Positions 15,571 to 24,780 of a DNA stretch of 64,000 nt are shown here, in pieces. Location: positions 124,001 through 188,000 of the forward strand of contig NZ_LS999839.1 of assembly GCF_900564155.1 (NCBI RefSeq), written 5' to 3'. Position numbers and translations under genes: made by a program. The notes beneath the pieces were generated by a model, which did not search any database, was not told the origin of the DNA, and was given only the letters and a program-made list of their open reading frames with translations. Every line of letters starts with the position of its first letter. Within the stretch, counting starts at the first letter, position 1. The stretch comes from Pedobacter schmidteae. Lineage in GTDB: Bacteria; Bacteroidota; Bacteroidia; Sphingobacteriales; Sphingobacteriaceae.

Positions 15571-16632
15571 TTATTGCGGCGCTTTTGTCAGCTGCCCATT
15601 ATTTATACTCCACCAGTACCAGCTGCCCCCGTTGGCTTCAGCCTGATTAAAATTAGCAAAATTAAAATTTCCGTTCCCCGTTTCAGTAGCCTGAATTTCA
15701 TAAACCGGAATGGCTTGATCATTCTGCTTCCATATCACAGGTCTACCGCTTAAAAACTGCTCTGCAGGCTTCGTTGCATCGGGCAAAATGAAATAGGCTT
15801 TGCTACTGCCGAACACTCTGGCCTTCCCGTCTTTATCTATACATACCGCGGTACGCTCATCAACCGCAACACCCTTTGCCCACACGTTCCAATCTTTAGC
15901 AATTCTACCCAGAAAAGCCACAGTCCGCCCTTCCCGTGAACGCGTCAGAAAATGCTGGTCGGCAATCACCTGTTGTAAATAGGGCACCTGTAAAAAATCG
16001 TTGTTATATAGCGTGATGTTAGGGGCATAAGGGTTGGCCAATGCCTCTTCTGATACCACACTGGCACCTTCGCCGCTAAAGTAAAAGCCTCCTAGAATGG
16101 CACAACCTGCACTTGTTCCACCAAAAGGGACTTTCTTATCCTTTAGCAAATAGTTTAATGCATCGCCTACTTTTGTGCCACGCCAAAGTCGCATGTAGTC
16201 ACTTTGGTCGCCCCCGGCAATGAAAAGCATTTCTGCATTGCGGATGATCCTTGCCACAGCATCACTATTGGCCAGTTCCCGGCTGTCAATTTTCAAAGTC
16301 TCCACAGAGTTTACAGTCCCCAGCTTGTTGACAAAAGAATTATAGGCATCGGTACCAGTTACCCTTATAATTACCACATCGCCACCGCCACTTCTGTCTA
16401 TCATCCATTTGAAGGCCGGCTCTACATCGGCACCGCCGCCCATCAAAACTGCCCCACCGTTGACGGTCCTGACCACATCACTGGTGTCGCCAACAATGCC
16501 AATGGAAGCAGGCCTGGTTACCACGGGAGCAACCACAACAGGTGGCTGTATAGGGCCATCAGATGCTTTTCCACATCCGGTAGCAGAGATGAAAAAGGTG
16601 AGAACTGCGGGAAAAATAGCGTATTTCATCAT
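15571..16632 (-). CDS. Cyanophycinase-like lipoprotein (peptidase S51)
   Basis: The protein has 353 residues. The N-terminus (ISATGC, Cys20) looks like a lipoprotein signal and is followed by a Pro/Val-rich linker (PIQPPVVVAPVV), so it is likely anchored in the outer membrane and perhaps exposed at the surface. S51 motifs are GGGADVEPAF (65-74), IAGGDQSDY (138-146), nucleophile Ser174 in GTSAGC, and His227 in ADQHFLTRSR. A C-terminal extension of about 70 residues ends in a Trp-rich segment (GGSWYWWSINNGQ). I infer that it makes the first cut outside the cell, before SusC/SusD import. It follows the susD gene, with a strong hairpin in the 54-base gap. Confidence 0.85.
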   Translation of the reverse strand: MMKYAIFPAVLTFFISATGCGKASDGPIQPPVVVAPVVTRPASIGIVGDTSDVVRTVNGGAVLMGGGADVEPAFKWMIDRSGGGDVVIIRVTGTDAYNSFVNKLGTVNSVETLKIDSRELANSDAVARIIRNAEMLFIAGGDQSDYMRLWRGTKVGDALNYLLKDKKVPFGGTSAGCAILGGFYFSGEGASVVSEEALANPYAPNITLYNNDFLQVPYLQQVIADQHFLTRSREGRTVAFLGRIAKDWNVWAKGVAVDERTAVCIDKDGKARVFGSSKAYFILPDATKPAEQFLSGRPVIWKQNDQAIPVYEIQATETGNGNFNFANFNQAEANGGSWYWWSINNGQLTKAPQ

Positions 16633-16645
16633 ACAAATGTTTTAA

Positions 16646-16680
16646 ATCCCGTGCCGGCGCATCACGCGCCAGTCCGGGAT
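16646..16680 (-). promoter_or_regulatory. Intercistronic stem-loop between susD and the cyanophycinase
   Basis: An outer stem, ATCCCG/CGGGAT, and an inner stem, GGCGC/GCGCC, with a 5-base loop are separated by a 4x4 internal loop. There is no T run, so it is more likely an mRNA stability or attenuation element than a full terminator. Confidence 0.55.
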
Positions 16681-16686
16681 AAACAC

Positions 16687-18075
16687 CTAATAGTTAGGGT
16701 TTTGAAAAATATTTTTATTGATTGATAATTCCGTATTTGAAATAGGCAAAGCATACTGGGCAGCCGTAGGCAATAAGGTTGTTGCACTCAAGCTAGGCGC
16801 CGCATCGGCCGGCAATCTTTCAATAGACAGGTTTCTTCTTCTTAAATCGAAAAAGCGGTGTCCTTCCAGGGCCAGTTCTTTAAAGCGCTCCTCGTAAATA
16901 GCCGTAATCAAAGCGGGTTTATCGGCAAAAGTCGCATTTACATAACCATTAATCCTTGCCGCCCGCAATGCATTGATATCTGCAGCTGCATCTCCGGTTG
17001 ATTCGGCCCGGGCCTCTGCCCTGATCAGGTACATTTCGCCTGTCCTAAACTGTTTTACATCAGCCAAACCCGGCGCAGAAGAATTGCCACCAATATATTT
17101 GTTTACCAGGTATTTCGATTTGGTCCCCGTTCTGCTCGCATCAAATTTAATATAGGCAGGATAACGGATATCATTTGCCTGATCAAACGCCGCAATTAAT
17201 TTAAATGAAGGTGCATATAAAACCTTGCTGCCCGACTGCCTGAAAAAGAAATCGCCAGTCCTGGAGTCGCCAACCACACGCTTCAGTTTCCAGATTACCT
17301 CACTATCATTTGCATCTGTCCACAATCCCGGGAACTGTGTTTTTGTAGCCAGAGGCATAGCATTGATCACCTCAGTTGCATAGGTCGCCGCATCAGCCCA
17401 ATTCTTTTCATACAAAGCTACGCGGGCCTGAATGGCCGAAATTGCCAGCCTGGTGATCCTGGTTTTATCATTAAAAGTGGGTGGGATCAAAGCTTTGGCA
17501 GCAATCAGATCTGTTTTAGCCCTGGCTATCACCACCTCAAAATTATCTCTTTTCGGATAAGAGATGGCCGATTTTTCCATATAGGTAACACCCATGGCTC
17601 CAGGCTGGTAAGCAGCAGCATAGCCTCTAAGCAGTTCAAAATGCAAATATGCCCTTAGCGCCAGCAATTCGCCACGATAACGATTGGCAAGATCTATGTC
17701 AGTTCCTGTAAAAGTCAGTTTATCCATAGCCTCCAGCACCCGGTTTACCCTGTCAATTGCCTGGTAATTATTATAATAAAAGCTGGTTACAGATCCACTA
17801 GCTCCCGTATATAGCCATCTGAACGCATCCGAGTTACCTACATCATTTTCCTGAGGATACATTGCTTCATCAGAAATGGTAGCGCTTAAACTCAAAGTCG
17901 AATAATCGATTGGCGCATAGGCACCAATAAGTCCTAAATTAACGTCAGCAATACTTCTGAAAGCTTTTTCCTGAAGTATATAATCTGTTGGTTTCAAATC
18001 CAGCTTGGCGCATGATGCAGTGCATATAACCACAGCAACAAGCATTGCAAATCTTTGATATATCTTGTTCTTCAT
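16687..18075 (-). CDS. SusD/RagB-family outer-membrane lipoprotein
   Basis: The protein has 462 residues from the ATG at 18075. The lipobox (CTASCAKLDLKP) is followed by the SusD hallmark 'DLKPTDYILQEKAF' and TPR-rich helices ('RGELLALRAYLHFELLRGYA'). The C-terminus has the typical 'ALEGHRFFDLRRR' and ends 'INKNIFQNPNY'. SusD proteins bind the substrate and act as a lid on the SusC channel. Because the neighbouring enzymes are peptidases, the bound ligand here is probably a polypeptide. It is 11 bases downstream of susC. Confidence 0.93.
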   Translation of the reverse strand: MKNKIYQRFAMLVAVVICTASCAKLDLKPTDYILQEKAFRSIADVNLGLIGAYAPIDYSTLSLSATISDEAMYPQENDVGNSDAFRWLYTGASGSVTSFYYNNYQAIDRVNRVLEAMDKLTFTGTDIDLANRYRGELLALRAYLHFELLRGYAAAYQPGAMGVTYMEKSAISYPKRDNFEVVIARAKTDLIAAKALIPPTFNDKTRITRLAISAIQARVALYEKNWADAATYATEVINAMPLATKTQFPGLWTDANDSEVIWKLKRVVGDSRTGDFFFRQSGSKVLYAPSFKLIAAFDQANDIRYPAYIKFDASRTGTKSKYLVNKYIGGNSSAPGLADVKQFRTGEMYLIRAEARAESTGDAAADINALRAARINGYVNATFADKPALITAIYEERFKELALEGHRFFDLRRRNLSIERLPADAAPSLSATTLLPTAAQYALPISNTELSINKNIFQNPNY

Positions 18076-18086
18076 CACTGTCAGAA

Positions 18087-21000
18087 TTAAAAGTTAACAT
18101 TAAGTCCCGCTGTGTAAGTACGGGTATTGGGATACTGGAATCTGCCATACACGTCATTATTTTCCGGATCCAAACCTCGCCAGCTGGTCCAGGTGTATAA
18201 ATTCTGGCCCTGAACAAATATTTTTACTCCTTTAATGAATTTAGTATGGTCTAAAATACTTTTCGGAAGGCTATAACCCAGTGTCACATTTCTTAACCTC
18301 AGGAACGATGCGTCCTGAATATCTTTGGAGGTAAAGTTCCGTGGAATATCGAAGCGTTGTAATATCGCATTGTCTCCTTCTTTCTTCCAGCGATCCTCCA
18401 GCATCCTTATAGATTGATTACTGGTTGCATAACGTTGATTTTCGTTATAAAGGTCCTCATTGTTCCAACGCATCACATCCGATACAAAAGAAAACAAAGC
18501 CGATGCCGAGAACCCTTTGTAAGTCAATGCAGTGTTAAACCCTCCGGTAAACGTTGGGAAGAAACTGCCCGACCTGGTGGTATTTTGTATAGCGGCATTA
18601 TAAGTGGTGGTAATGTTTCCATCCGGATTATAATATTGGGCTTCACCTGTTTTAGGATTTACACCTGCCCATTGCGGAGCATTATAGGTACCATAAGGCA
18701 ACCCGACCTGTATAATCCGCGTATCACCATCTGGAAAAAATTGGGTCACATCACTCACACGCAATATCTTATTTTTGTTGTATCCCGCATTGGCCCCTAT
18801 AGTCCAGATAAAATCTGCCGTTTTAATGACATCACCACTGATGTCAAATTCCACACCACGGTTCCGCATCAGTCCCGAGCTTAATGGCAAACTGCCAAAT
18901 CCGGAAGGTGCAGGTGCAGGCTGGTCGATAAACATATTGTGGGTTGTCTTATTGTAATAGTCGGCACTTAAACGTAACCTGCTATGCTTAAACAATGTCA
19001 AATCAAAACCGATGTTAAGTGATTTTACAAACTCCCAATCGTAATCCACATTTCCAGCAGTAACAGGTCTTATTCCTGCTACACCACCGTAAGAAGTACT
19101 GCCGTAAAAAGCAAGGTAATTAAATTCTGATGCAAAAGGGCTGGCCGTAGTTCCGTAACTGGCCCTGAATTTCAAATCAGGAATCAGCTCCATATCTTTC
19201 AGGAAATCTTCTTTTTTTGCATCCCAGCTGGCGCCCACTGAATAAAATCCACGCCATTTGTTTTTCGGCGCTACCGTTGTCGAACCATCATAACGATAAC
19301 TTCCGGTAAGGGTATACTTATTGTCGAGCGTATAGCGCGCTACTCCCATAATGGAAGCCAGCGCACTGGTAGTTTTACTACCGCCCAATGACGGCAAAAA
19401 GGTAGAACTAACTGTAACTCCTGCAGGAGTTTCCGGTAAACGGCTGTCAATGCCAAAACCGGTATAACTGATCGATTTAAAATTGTTATATAAATATTCA
19501 TAAAACCCCGATACTTCCAGCTCATGCCGGTTGTTAAATATTTGTGAATAGGTTAAGCCTGTGGTAGACACAATATTAAAATTCCTTCGGCTGGCTTCAT
19601 CTAAACGTCCCTTGCCACCCAACGTATTAGAATTTGACCTGGATCCGTAGTAAGAATCAGGATTTATATAAGCCTCATCGGAAGAATTTCTGTAATCGAT
19701 CCCCATACGGGTGCTGGCTTTTAAATAGGGCAAAATCTGGTAGGCAAATGAAACGCCAACGATAGATTTAAACTGGTCGGTTTTGTTAGTTGAATTTAAC
19801 AGGCGCTCCAAAGCAAGTGTACCTTCGCGCTGGTCAAGGATATTATATTTGGGCTGGCTACTGATCCCCGGATGTACCAGGGTGCCATCAGAAGCGTAAG
19901 GATATTCATAAGGCAGCGCATAATAAACGGCGGACATCGGTGTACCTGCAGTGGTATTACCTGCACCGTCTATAAAACTGGATTGGGAATACCCCAACGA
20001 TAGGTTTACGCTTCCGCTAAATTTATCATCCTGAAAATCGAGGTTACTCCTTAATGCGTAACGTTCCATTCCGGTGCGTTTGGCCACTCCATCCTGCTTA
20101 TAATAATTGAGTGAGTTGTAAAAACGTAGCTTTTCATTTCCTCCGCTTATACTAACTTGTTGCTCCTGAAACCTTCCACGTTGAAAAAAGATATCTCTCC
20201 AGTCGGTATTGATATTCCTTAAACTGTCCAGGATAAAATCGGCCCTGGCACGACTCGCTGGAGTCCCAGCCGCATAGGCCGGATTTTTTGGCGAATAGGT
20301 CCAGCCCGGCCCCAGATTTCTACCTTCCAGCCCTATCTCTTCTTCAAAACGCAAGCGCTCCTCGGTGTTCATCATCACAAAATTAGGCCTGCTCAGGTTA
20401 GAAAAACCATACTGCGAATTGTAACTTACAGCTACCCTACCCGCTTTTCCTTTTTTTGTGACATACACAATAACGCCATTTGCACCTCTGGATCCATATA
20501 ATGCAGTGGCTGATGCATCTTTTAATACCGTAGCTGATTCAATATCTTCCGGATTGATCGTTTGCATATACCCCGATTCAATAGGGATCCCATCTAAAAT
20601 CATCAGTGGGCTCCTGGAGCCATTGATGCTACTTATACCCCGGATCGTTACCGTTGCATTCTGGCCTGGCTGACCAGAACTTGATATCACACTCATTCCC
20701 GGCGCTCGTCCCTGTAAAATCTGATCCAGGGTTAAGCCCGGCACCTGATTAATCTTATCTGAGGTAACCAGACTTGATGCACTGGCGGATTTACTTTTTT
20801 CATAGTTAGTGTACCCCGTAATCACCACCTCCTGAAGTCCTCTGCTATCAGGTATCAAAATTACATTAATCACCGTTTTATTACCTACAGCAACTACCTG
20901 TCTTAGAAAGCCTACAGATGAGAACTCAAGACTGGCATTGCCATCAGGAATGCGAAGCGTAAAATTGCCATTTCCATCCGTAGCTGTAGCAACCGACAAA

Positions 21001-21455
21001 CCTGATACTTTAACTGATATACCCGGTAAAGGTCGTCCTTCTGTGTCGACCACTTTTCCGGTAACCAAAACATCTTTCTTCTCAGTCGCGGAAATCGGAT
21101 AAATCACTACAAGGCTGCTTTCCTTCAGTATATAGGTAAGTGATGTTTCCTTTAAAAGGTATTTCATCGTTTCATCCAGCGAAGCATTACTCAGGTTTAA
21201 CGATATCTTTTTATCATTTGATAAAGTATTGTGACTGTAAACAAAACGATATTCCGTTTGTCTTTCAATCTCTTTCAAAAGATACTTGATACTGCTCTGA
21301 CTGGCCCTGATACTTATTTTCTGTTGAGCAAAGCTTCCCGCCGATACTTGCATGCACATCAGTAGTAATAAGATCCCCGTGAGTTTCATCCTTAAAAAAG
21401 AATCCCTGGTTATCGGGTACTTGCCTAAATGTTCTAAAAGTACATTTTTTCTCAT
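18087..21455 (-). CDS. SusC/RagA-family TonB-linked outer-membrane transporter with STN domain
   Basis: The protein has 1122 residues. After a long N-terminus with a signal peptide (about 23-44, ending SAGSFAQ), an STN secretin/TonB short N-terminal domain (about 45-125) should talk to the FecR anti-sigma upstream. A carboxypeptidase-like beta-sandwich follows (about 130-205, VTGKVVDTEGRPLPGISV), then the plug (GYTNYEKSKSASASS, VTIRGISSIN, LYGSRGANGVIVYVTKKGK) and a 22-strand-type barrel. It likely imports oligopeptides cut from cyanophycin. It lies between fecR and susD in one operon. Confidence 0.94.
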   Translation of the reverse strand: MRKNVLLEHLGKYPITRDSFLRMKLTGILLLLMCMQVSAGSFAQQKISIRASQSSIKYLLKEIERQTEYRFVYSHNTLSNDKKISLNLSNASLDETMKYLLKETSLTYILKESSLVVIYPISATEKKDVLVTGKVVDTEGRPLPGISVKVSGLSVATATDGNGNFTLRIPDGNASLEFSSVGFLRQVVAVGNKTVINVILIPDSRGLQEVVITGYTNYEKSKSASASSLVTSDKINQVPGLTLDQILQGRAPGMSVISSSGQPGQNATVTIRGISSINGSRSPLMILDGIPIESGYMQTINPEDIESATVLKDASATALYGSRGANGVIVYVTKKGKAGRVAVSYNSQYGFSNLSRPNFVMMNTEERLRFEEEIGLEGRNLGPGWTYSPKNPAYAAGTPASRARADFILDSLRNINTDWRDIFFQRGRFQEQQVSISGGNEKLRFYNSLNYYKQDGVAKRTGMERYALRSNLDFQDDKFSGSVNLSLGYSQSSFIDGAGNTTAGTPMSAVYYALPYEYPYASDGTLVHPGISSQPKYNILDQREGTLALERLLNSTNKTDQFKSIVGVSFAYQILPYLKASTRMGIDYRNSSDEAYINPDSYYGSRSNSNTLGGKGRLDEASRRNFNIVSTTGLTYSQIFNNRHELEVSGFYEYLYNNFKSISYTGFGIDSRLPETPAGVTVSSTFLPSLGGSKTTSALASIMGVARYTLDNKYTLTGSYRYDGSTTVAPKNKWRGFYSVGASWDAKKEDFLKDMELIPDLKFRASYGTTASPFASEFNYLAFYGSTSYGGVAGIRPVTAGNVDYDWEFVKSLNIGFDLTLFKHSRLRLSADYYNKTTHNMFIDQPAPAPSGFGSLPLSSGLMRNRGVEFDISGDVIKTADFIWTIGANAGYNKNKILRVSDVTQFFPDGDTRIIQVGLPYGTYNAPQWAGVNPKTGEAQYYNPDGNITTTYNAAIQNTTRSGSFFPTFTGGFNTALTYKGFSASALFSFVSDVMRWNNEDLYNENQRYATSNQSIRMLEDRWKKEGDNAILQRFDIPRNFTSKDIQDASFLRLRNVTLGYSLPKSILDHTKFIKGVKIFVQGQNLYTWTSWRGLDPENNDVYGRFQYPNTRTYTAGLNVNF

Positions 21456-21486
21456 ATTGTTTGGTTTATGGTTGTTAATGGGGTAT

Positions 21487-22602
21487 TTATTTGCTAATTA
21501 CAATTCTGTTTTGCTCCATTTTAAAGGTAAAAGGATAAGAAAGCTGGAGCGCCTCGAGTGTTTTTATGATGGTTTCATTTTCAAAAATGCCCGAATACCG
21601 GTACTTCCCAACTGCATCATCCGTAATCAGGATTTCTATTCCATACCATTGTTGAAGCTGATGTGCGATGGCAGACAAAGATTGGTTATCTATGTCCAAC
21701 CTATTTTGAACCCATTTGATCTCCACGGGTGGTGCTCCATTGGCAACGGATTTGATAGCTGAAATTTTAAATTGAGTATGGGGATCCCGATCCTTATTCA
21801 GGTCATATACTTTGTTGCTAACCAGTTTTTGATTCGGTTTCAATATAACCGAGTAACCGGGATATTGGCGGGAATTTACCTGCACACTACCTTTTATCAA
21901 AGCGGTTTCCATGGCTTCAGCACCAGGATAAGCTTTAATGTTAAATGTTGTTCCCAAAACGTTTACCTCATCAAAAACGGTATGTACTGTAAACGGTCGG
22001 GAAACATCATGTTTTACATCAAAAAAGGCTTCGCCTCTTAGCCATAATTCTCTTTTATGTGCATTAAATTGCTGATGCAATACAATTGAACTTTCCTTTC
22101 CAAGGGTAATCAATGTCCCGTCTGCTAAAATCACGGTTTTCCTGAGGGCATTACCAGAAGTGATGACGATTTTTTCGTCTTGTGTTACTTTTTGGGAATA
22201 CCTGTAAGCAAAGTATTGGTCTGCAATAAAATAGAAAGAAATCACAATGGCAATTGCCGCAGCAGCACCGGTAAGATAGCGATACGTTTTAGACAACTTT
22301 CTTTTGGTAACAGCGGAATCAACCCCGGCAACGCTCTTAAAGCCTAGGCTACGCTGCAAGGCTTCACGCTGCTTAATACCTATCCTCAGTTCTTTTAACT
22401 GATGAAGCCTGCTCCCTTGTTTTAAACTCAGGAGGTCTACCATTTTTTTTGCTGCTTCAAACTTCTGCTGATGTTCGGGATGGTGTTCTATCCATTCCTT
22501 CCATAAGATCTGTGTTTCCAGTTCAGTTCCCAGACAATATTGCTGAAATGACTCATTACAAACCAGATCTTCTACAGAAAAATCATCTTTGGGTAGTTGC
22601 AT
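21487..22602 (-). CDS. FecR-family anti-sigma factor
   Basis: The protein has 371 residues: a cytoplasmic N-terminal part (1-105), one membrane helix (about 107-128, YLTGAAAAIAIVISFYFIADQ), then the periplasmic FecR domain ('GNALRKTVILADGTLITLGKESSIVLHQ', 'LRGEAFFDVKHDVSRPFTVHT') and a C-terminal DUF4974-like STN-partner domain. It relays a transport signal from the STN domain of the adjacent SusC to the sigma factor encoded just upstream. Confidence 0.92.
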   Translation of the reverse strand: MQLPKDDFSVEDLVCNESFQQYCLGTELETQILWKEWIEHHPEHQQKFEAAKKMVDLLSLKQGSRLHQLKELRIGIKQREALQRSLGFKSVAGVDSAVTKRKLSKTYRYLTGAAAAIAIVISFYFIADQYFAYRYSQKVTQDEKIVITSGNALRKTVILADGTLITLGKESSIVLHQQFNAHKRELWLRGEAFFDVKHDVSRPFTVHTVFDEVNVLGTTFNIKAYPGAEAMETALIKGSVQVNSRQYPGYSVILKPNQKLVSNKVYDLNKDRDPHTQFKISAIKSVANGAPPVEIKWVQNRLDIDNQSLSAIAHQLQQWYGIEILITDDAVGKYRYSGIFENETIIKTLEALQLSYPFTFKMEQNRIVISK

Positions 22603-22677
22603 AGTAAGTATTTTACTATACAGACGGAAGAATCTCCTATTTTCCCTAGAAGAATTTACAATTATTTTATATAAATT

Positions 22678-23229
22678 TTATTTCAGGAGTTTTTTGAGTG
22701 TTTTGATGGCGTCATAAATGGTATTATATGCCGTTTTCATGGTCTGCGAAGTACGTTCTGCAATCTGTTCATAAGTTAAGCCTTCAAAAAATTTCATCTG
22801 AATCAACTCCATTTGCCTTGGTGTAAGTTGCTTTATGGCCAGTTGCAACTTTTGTTTCAGTTCATCATCCTGCTGCAGGCGTATCATGATCTCTTCATAC
22901 GAAAGTTCTTCCCATTCTTCTTCAGCACCCATTTTATTCAGCGCATCAGACATTTTATCGGTATAAGCCAATTGATCAAGCATGCAGCGCTTCAAGGAAG
23001 TCATCAGATAGGATTTCACATTTTCTACTGCATTGAGGCGCTCACGTTTATCCCATAAGTTCAAAAAAATCTGGTTTACACAATCCTTTACCAGTTCGTC
23101 GTCGGCGCTCAGTTTTAAACCAAAACGGATCAGATGGAAGTACATATTATTGTATAGCTCAAACAATGCCTGTTTATCTCCGGCACGCATTTGTTCCCAA
23201 TAAATCCGATCATCATTCTCCAAAAACAT
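22678..23229 (-). CDS. ECF RNA polymerase sigma factor
   Basis: The protein has 183 residues. Region 2 spans about 20-90 ('LFELYNNMYFHLIRFGLKL', 'DCVNQIFLNLWDKRERL') and region 4 spans about 125-180 ('LTPRQMELIQMKFFEGLTYEQIAERT'). It is the first gene of the locus and should direct its own operon when released by FecR. It begins 34 bases after the end of mtgA; a near-consensus TATCTTCA lies in that gap. Confidence 0.93.
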   Translation of the reverse strand: MFLENDDRIYWEQMRAGDKQALFELYNNMYFHLIRFGLKLSADDELVKDCVNQIFLNLWDKRERLNAVENVKSYLMTSLKRCMLDQLAYTDKMSDALNKMGAEEEWEELSYEEIMIRLQQDDELKQKLQLAIKQLTPRQMELIQMKFFEGLTYEQIAERTSQTMKTAYNTIYDAIKTLKKLLK

Positions 23230-23263
23230 ATTCGCTTTGAAGATAGGAAAAACATATTTGGTA

Positions 23264-23986
23264 TCAGAAATCCAGCGGACCTAATCTTCTCATATTTTTC
23301 AGGATCAGGTATTGGCGATGTTTGATATAACGGGTAGGTTTCTTAGGTGTCCATCTCCGTGGATTTGGAAAACAGGCGGCAATTAATGCGGCCTGAGAGC
23401 GGGTAAGACTAGTACATGACTTACCGAAATAAGCCTGTGCAGCGGCCTCTGCACCATAAATTCCATCTCCCATCTCAATCACATTGAGGTAAACCTCCAA
23501 AATCCTTTCTTTGCTCCACAGCATTTCTATCAGTAGGGTAAAATAAGCTTCAAAGCCTTTGCGAACCCAGGAACGTCCAGGCCATAAAAATACATTCTTG
23601 GCAGTCTGCTGAGAAATAGTGCTCCCGCCTTTTATCTTTTTCCCTTTTTTATTTGTAGCAAAGGCTTTTTCAATCGCCTTCACATCAAAACCTATATGGG
23701 TTAAAAACAATTGATCCTCGGCCGATACAGCTGCACGTTTCATGTTATCAGACATATCCACAAAGTCTACCCATTCTTTTTCCATTTTAGCGGGCTTATC
23801 ATCGCTCTTGCGTTCAATATTGCGCAAAACCATCAATAAAGTAATGGGAGGGTTCACAAAACGATAAATCAGCACCCACAATACACTAACCAGCAAAAAC
23901 CATACAAGGATTCGGCCTAATAATGCTGTGATTTTTTTTGTAAAAGATTGTTTGGATTTACTGTTTGAACGTTTTTTCTGTGCCAT
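23264..23986 (-). CDS. mtgA: Monofunctional peptidoglycan glycosyltransferase (GT51)
   Basis: The protein has 240 residues. A basic N-terminus is followed by one membrane helix (about 25-45, LLGRILVWFLLVSVLWVLIYRF) and the GT51 domain in the periplasm. Motifs are 'AAVSAEDQLFLTHIGFD' (catalytic Glu), 'GGSTISQQTAKNVFLWPGRSWVRKGFE' and 'KERILEVYLNVIEMGDGIYGAEAAAQAYF'. It polymerises lipid II into glycan strands. I chose the ATG at 23986 because the ATG at 24010 lies at the foot of the rplI terminator and a TACCTTTG -7 box sits only 4 bases before 23986. Confidence 0.93.
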   Translation of the reverse strand: MAQKKRSNSKSKQSFTKKITALLGRILVWFLLVSVLWVLIYRFVNPPITLLMVLRNIERKSDDKPAKMEKEWVDFVDMSDNMKRAAVSAEDQLFLTHIGFDVKAIEKAFATNKKGKKIKGGSTISQQTAKNVFLWPGRSWVRKGFEAYFTLLIEMLWSKERILEVYLNVIEMGDGIYGAEAAAQAYFGKSCTSLTRSQAALIAACFPNPRRWTPKKPTRYIKHRQYLILKNMRRLGPLDF

Positions 23987-24010
23987 CGCCCAAAGGTAAT
24001 AAAAAGGCAT

Positions 24011-24048
24011 AAAAAAAGCTTCCTGGAATATCCGGGAAGCTTTTTTTT
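24011..24048 (-). terminator. Terminator of the rpsF-rpsR-rplI operon
   Basis: An AAAAAAGCTTCC / GGAAGCTTTTTT stem with a small bulge and T runs on both sides lies between rplI and mtgA. Confidence 0.85.
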
Positions 24049-24062
24049 ATCGTTAATTAAGC

Positions 24063-24506
24063 TTATTCAGCTACAACTTCGAAAGGAACTTTAACTTTCA
24101 CTTCTTTGTGTAAGTTTAAGTTGGCAACATATTCGCCAACAAATTTAGGCTCAGTTTCGAAAGTGATACGGCGACGGTCAACATCAAAACCTTGTTGTTT
24201 CAATGCGTCAGCAATCATAATGGTATTTACTGCACCAAAAATCTTACCTGTTTCCCCAGCTTTAGCACCGATAGACAATTTCACTGCAGCTAAACGCTCA
24301 GCAATGCCTTCAGCATCTTTCTTAATTTTATCTTGTTTAAAAGCAGCTTGCTTTAAGTTTTCTGCTAATACTTTTTTAGCTGAAGGAGTAGCCAACTGTG
24401 CAAATCCTTGAGGGATCAGGTAGTTACGGCCGTATCCTGGCTTTACAGAAACGATATCATCTTTTTCCCCTAGGGATTTGATATCTTGTTTTAAAATAAT
24501 TTCCAT
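24063..24506 (-). CDS. rplI: 50S ribosomal protein L9
   Basis: The protein has 147 residues, the normal length. The N-terminal signature is complete: 'MEIILKQDIKSLGEKDDIVSVKPGYGRNYLIPQGFAQLAT'. A long connecting helix and a C-terminal rRNA-binding domain follow. It is the last gene of the S6-S18-L9 operon. Confidence 0.98.
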   Translation of the reverse strand: MEIILKQDIKSLGEKDDIVSVKPGYGRNYLIPQGFAQLATPSAKKVLAENLKQAAFKQDKIKKDAEGIAERLAAVKLSIGAKAGETGKIFGAVNTIMIADALKQQGFDVDRRRITFETEPKFVGEYVANLNLHKEVKVKVPFEVVAE

Positions 24507-24516
24507 CTCTCAGCTC

Positions 24517-24780
24517 CTATTTTAATTGGTCAGCAACAAAAGGCAACAAACCAATGTGACGTGCACGTTTTACCGCTTGAGCCACTTTACGTTGAAATTT
24601 CAATGAAGTACCGGTTAAACGGCGAGGTAATAATTTACCTTGATCATTGATGAATTTTAACAAGAAGTTTGCGTCTTTATAATCAATATATTTAATACCA
24701 TTTTTTCTGAAACGGCAATATTTTTTTCTGTTATCGTCCACTTTTGGAGCAGTAACATATTGTATTTGATCTTTAGCCAT
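24517..24780 (-). CDS. rpsR: 30S ribosomal protein S18
   Basis: The protein has 87 residues, with the S18 core '[41 protein letters not shown]' and '[15 protein letters not shown]'. The start overlaps the rpsF stop by one base (TAATG), so translation is probably coupled to S6, its partner in the 30S platform. Confidence 0.98.
   Translation of the reverse strand: MAKDQIQYVTAPKVDDNRKKYCRFRKNGIKYIDYKDANFLLKFINDQGKLLPRRLTGTSLKFQRKVAQAVKRARHIGLLPFVADQLK

Noticed and set aside
16204..16725. 173-codon frame opposite the lipoprotein cyanophycinase
   Set aside because: It is antisense to a well supported gene with complete S51 motifs, and its translation is low-complexity shadow sequence.
18414..18884. 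156-codon frame opposite susC
   Set aside because: It is a shadow of the SusC barrel coding sequence; no start context or family features.
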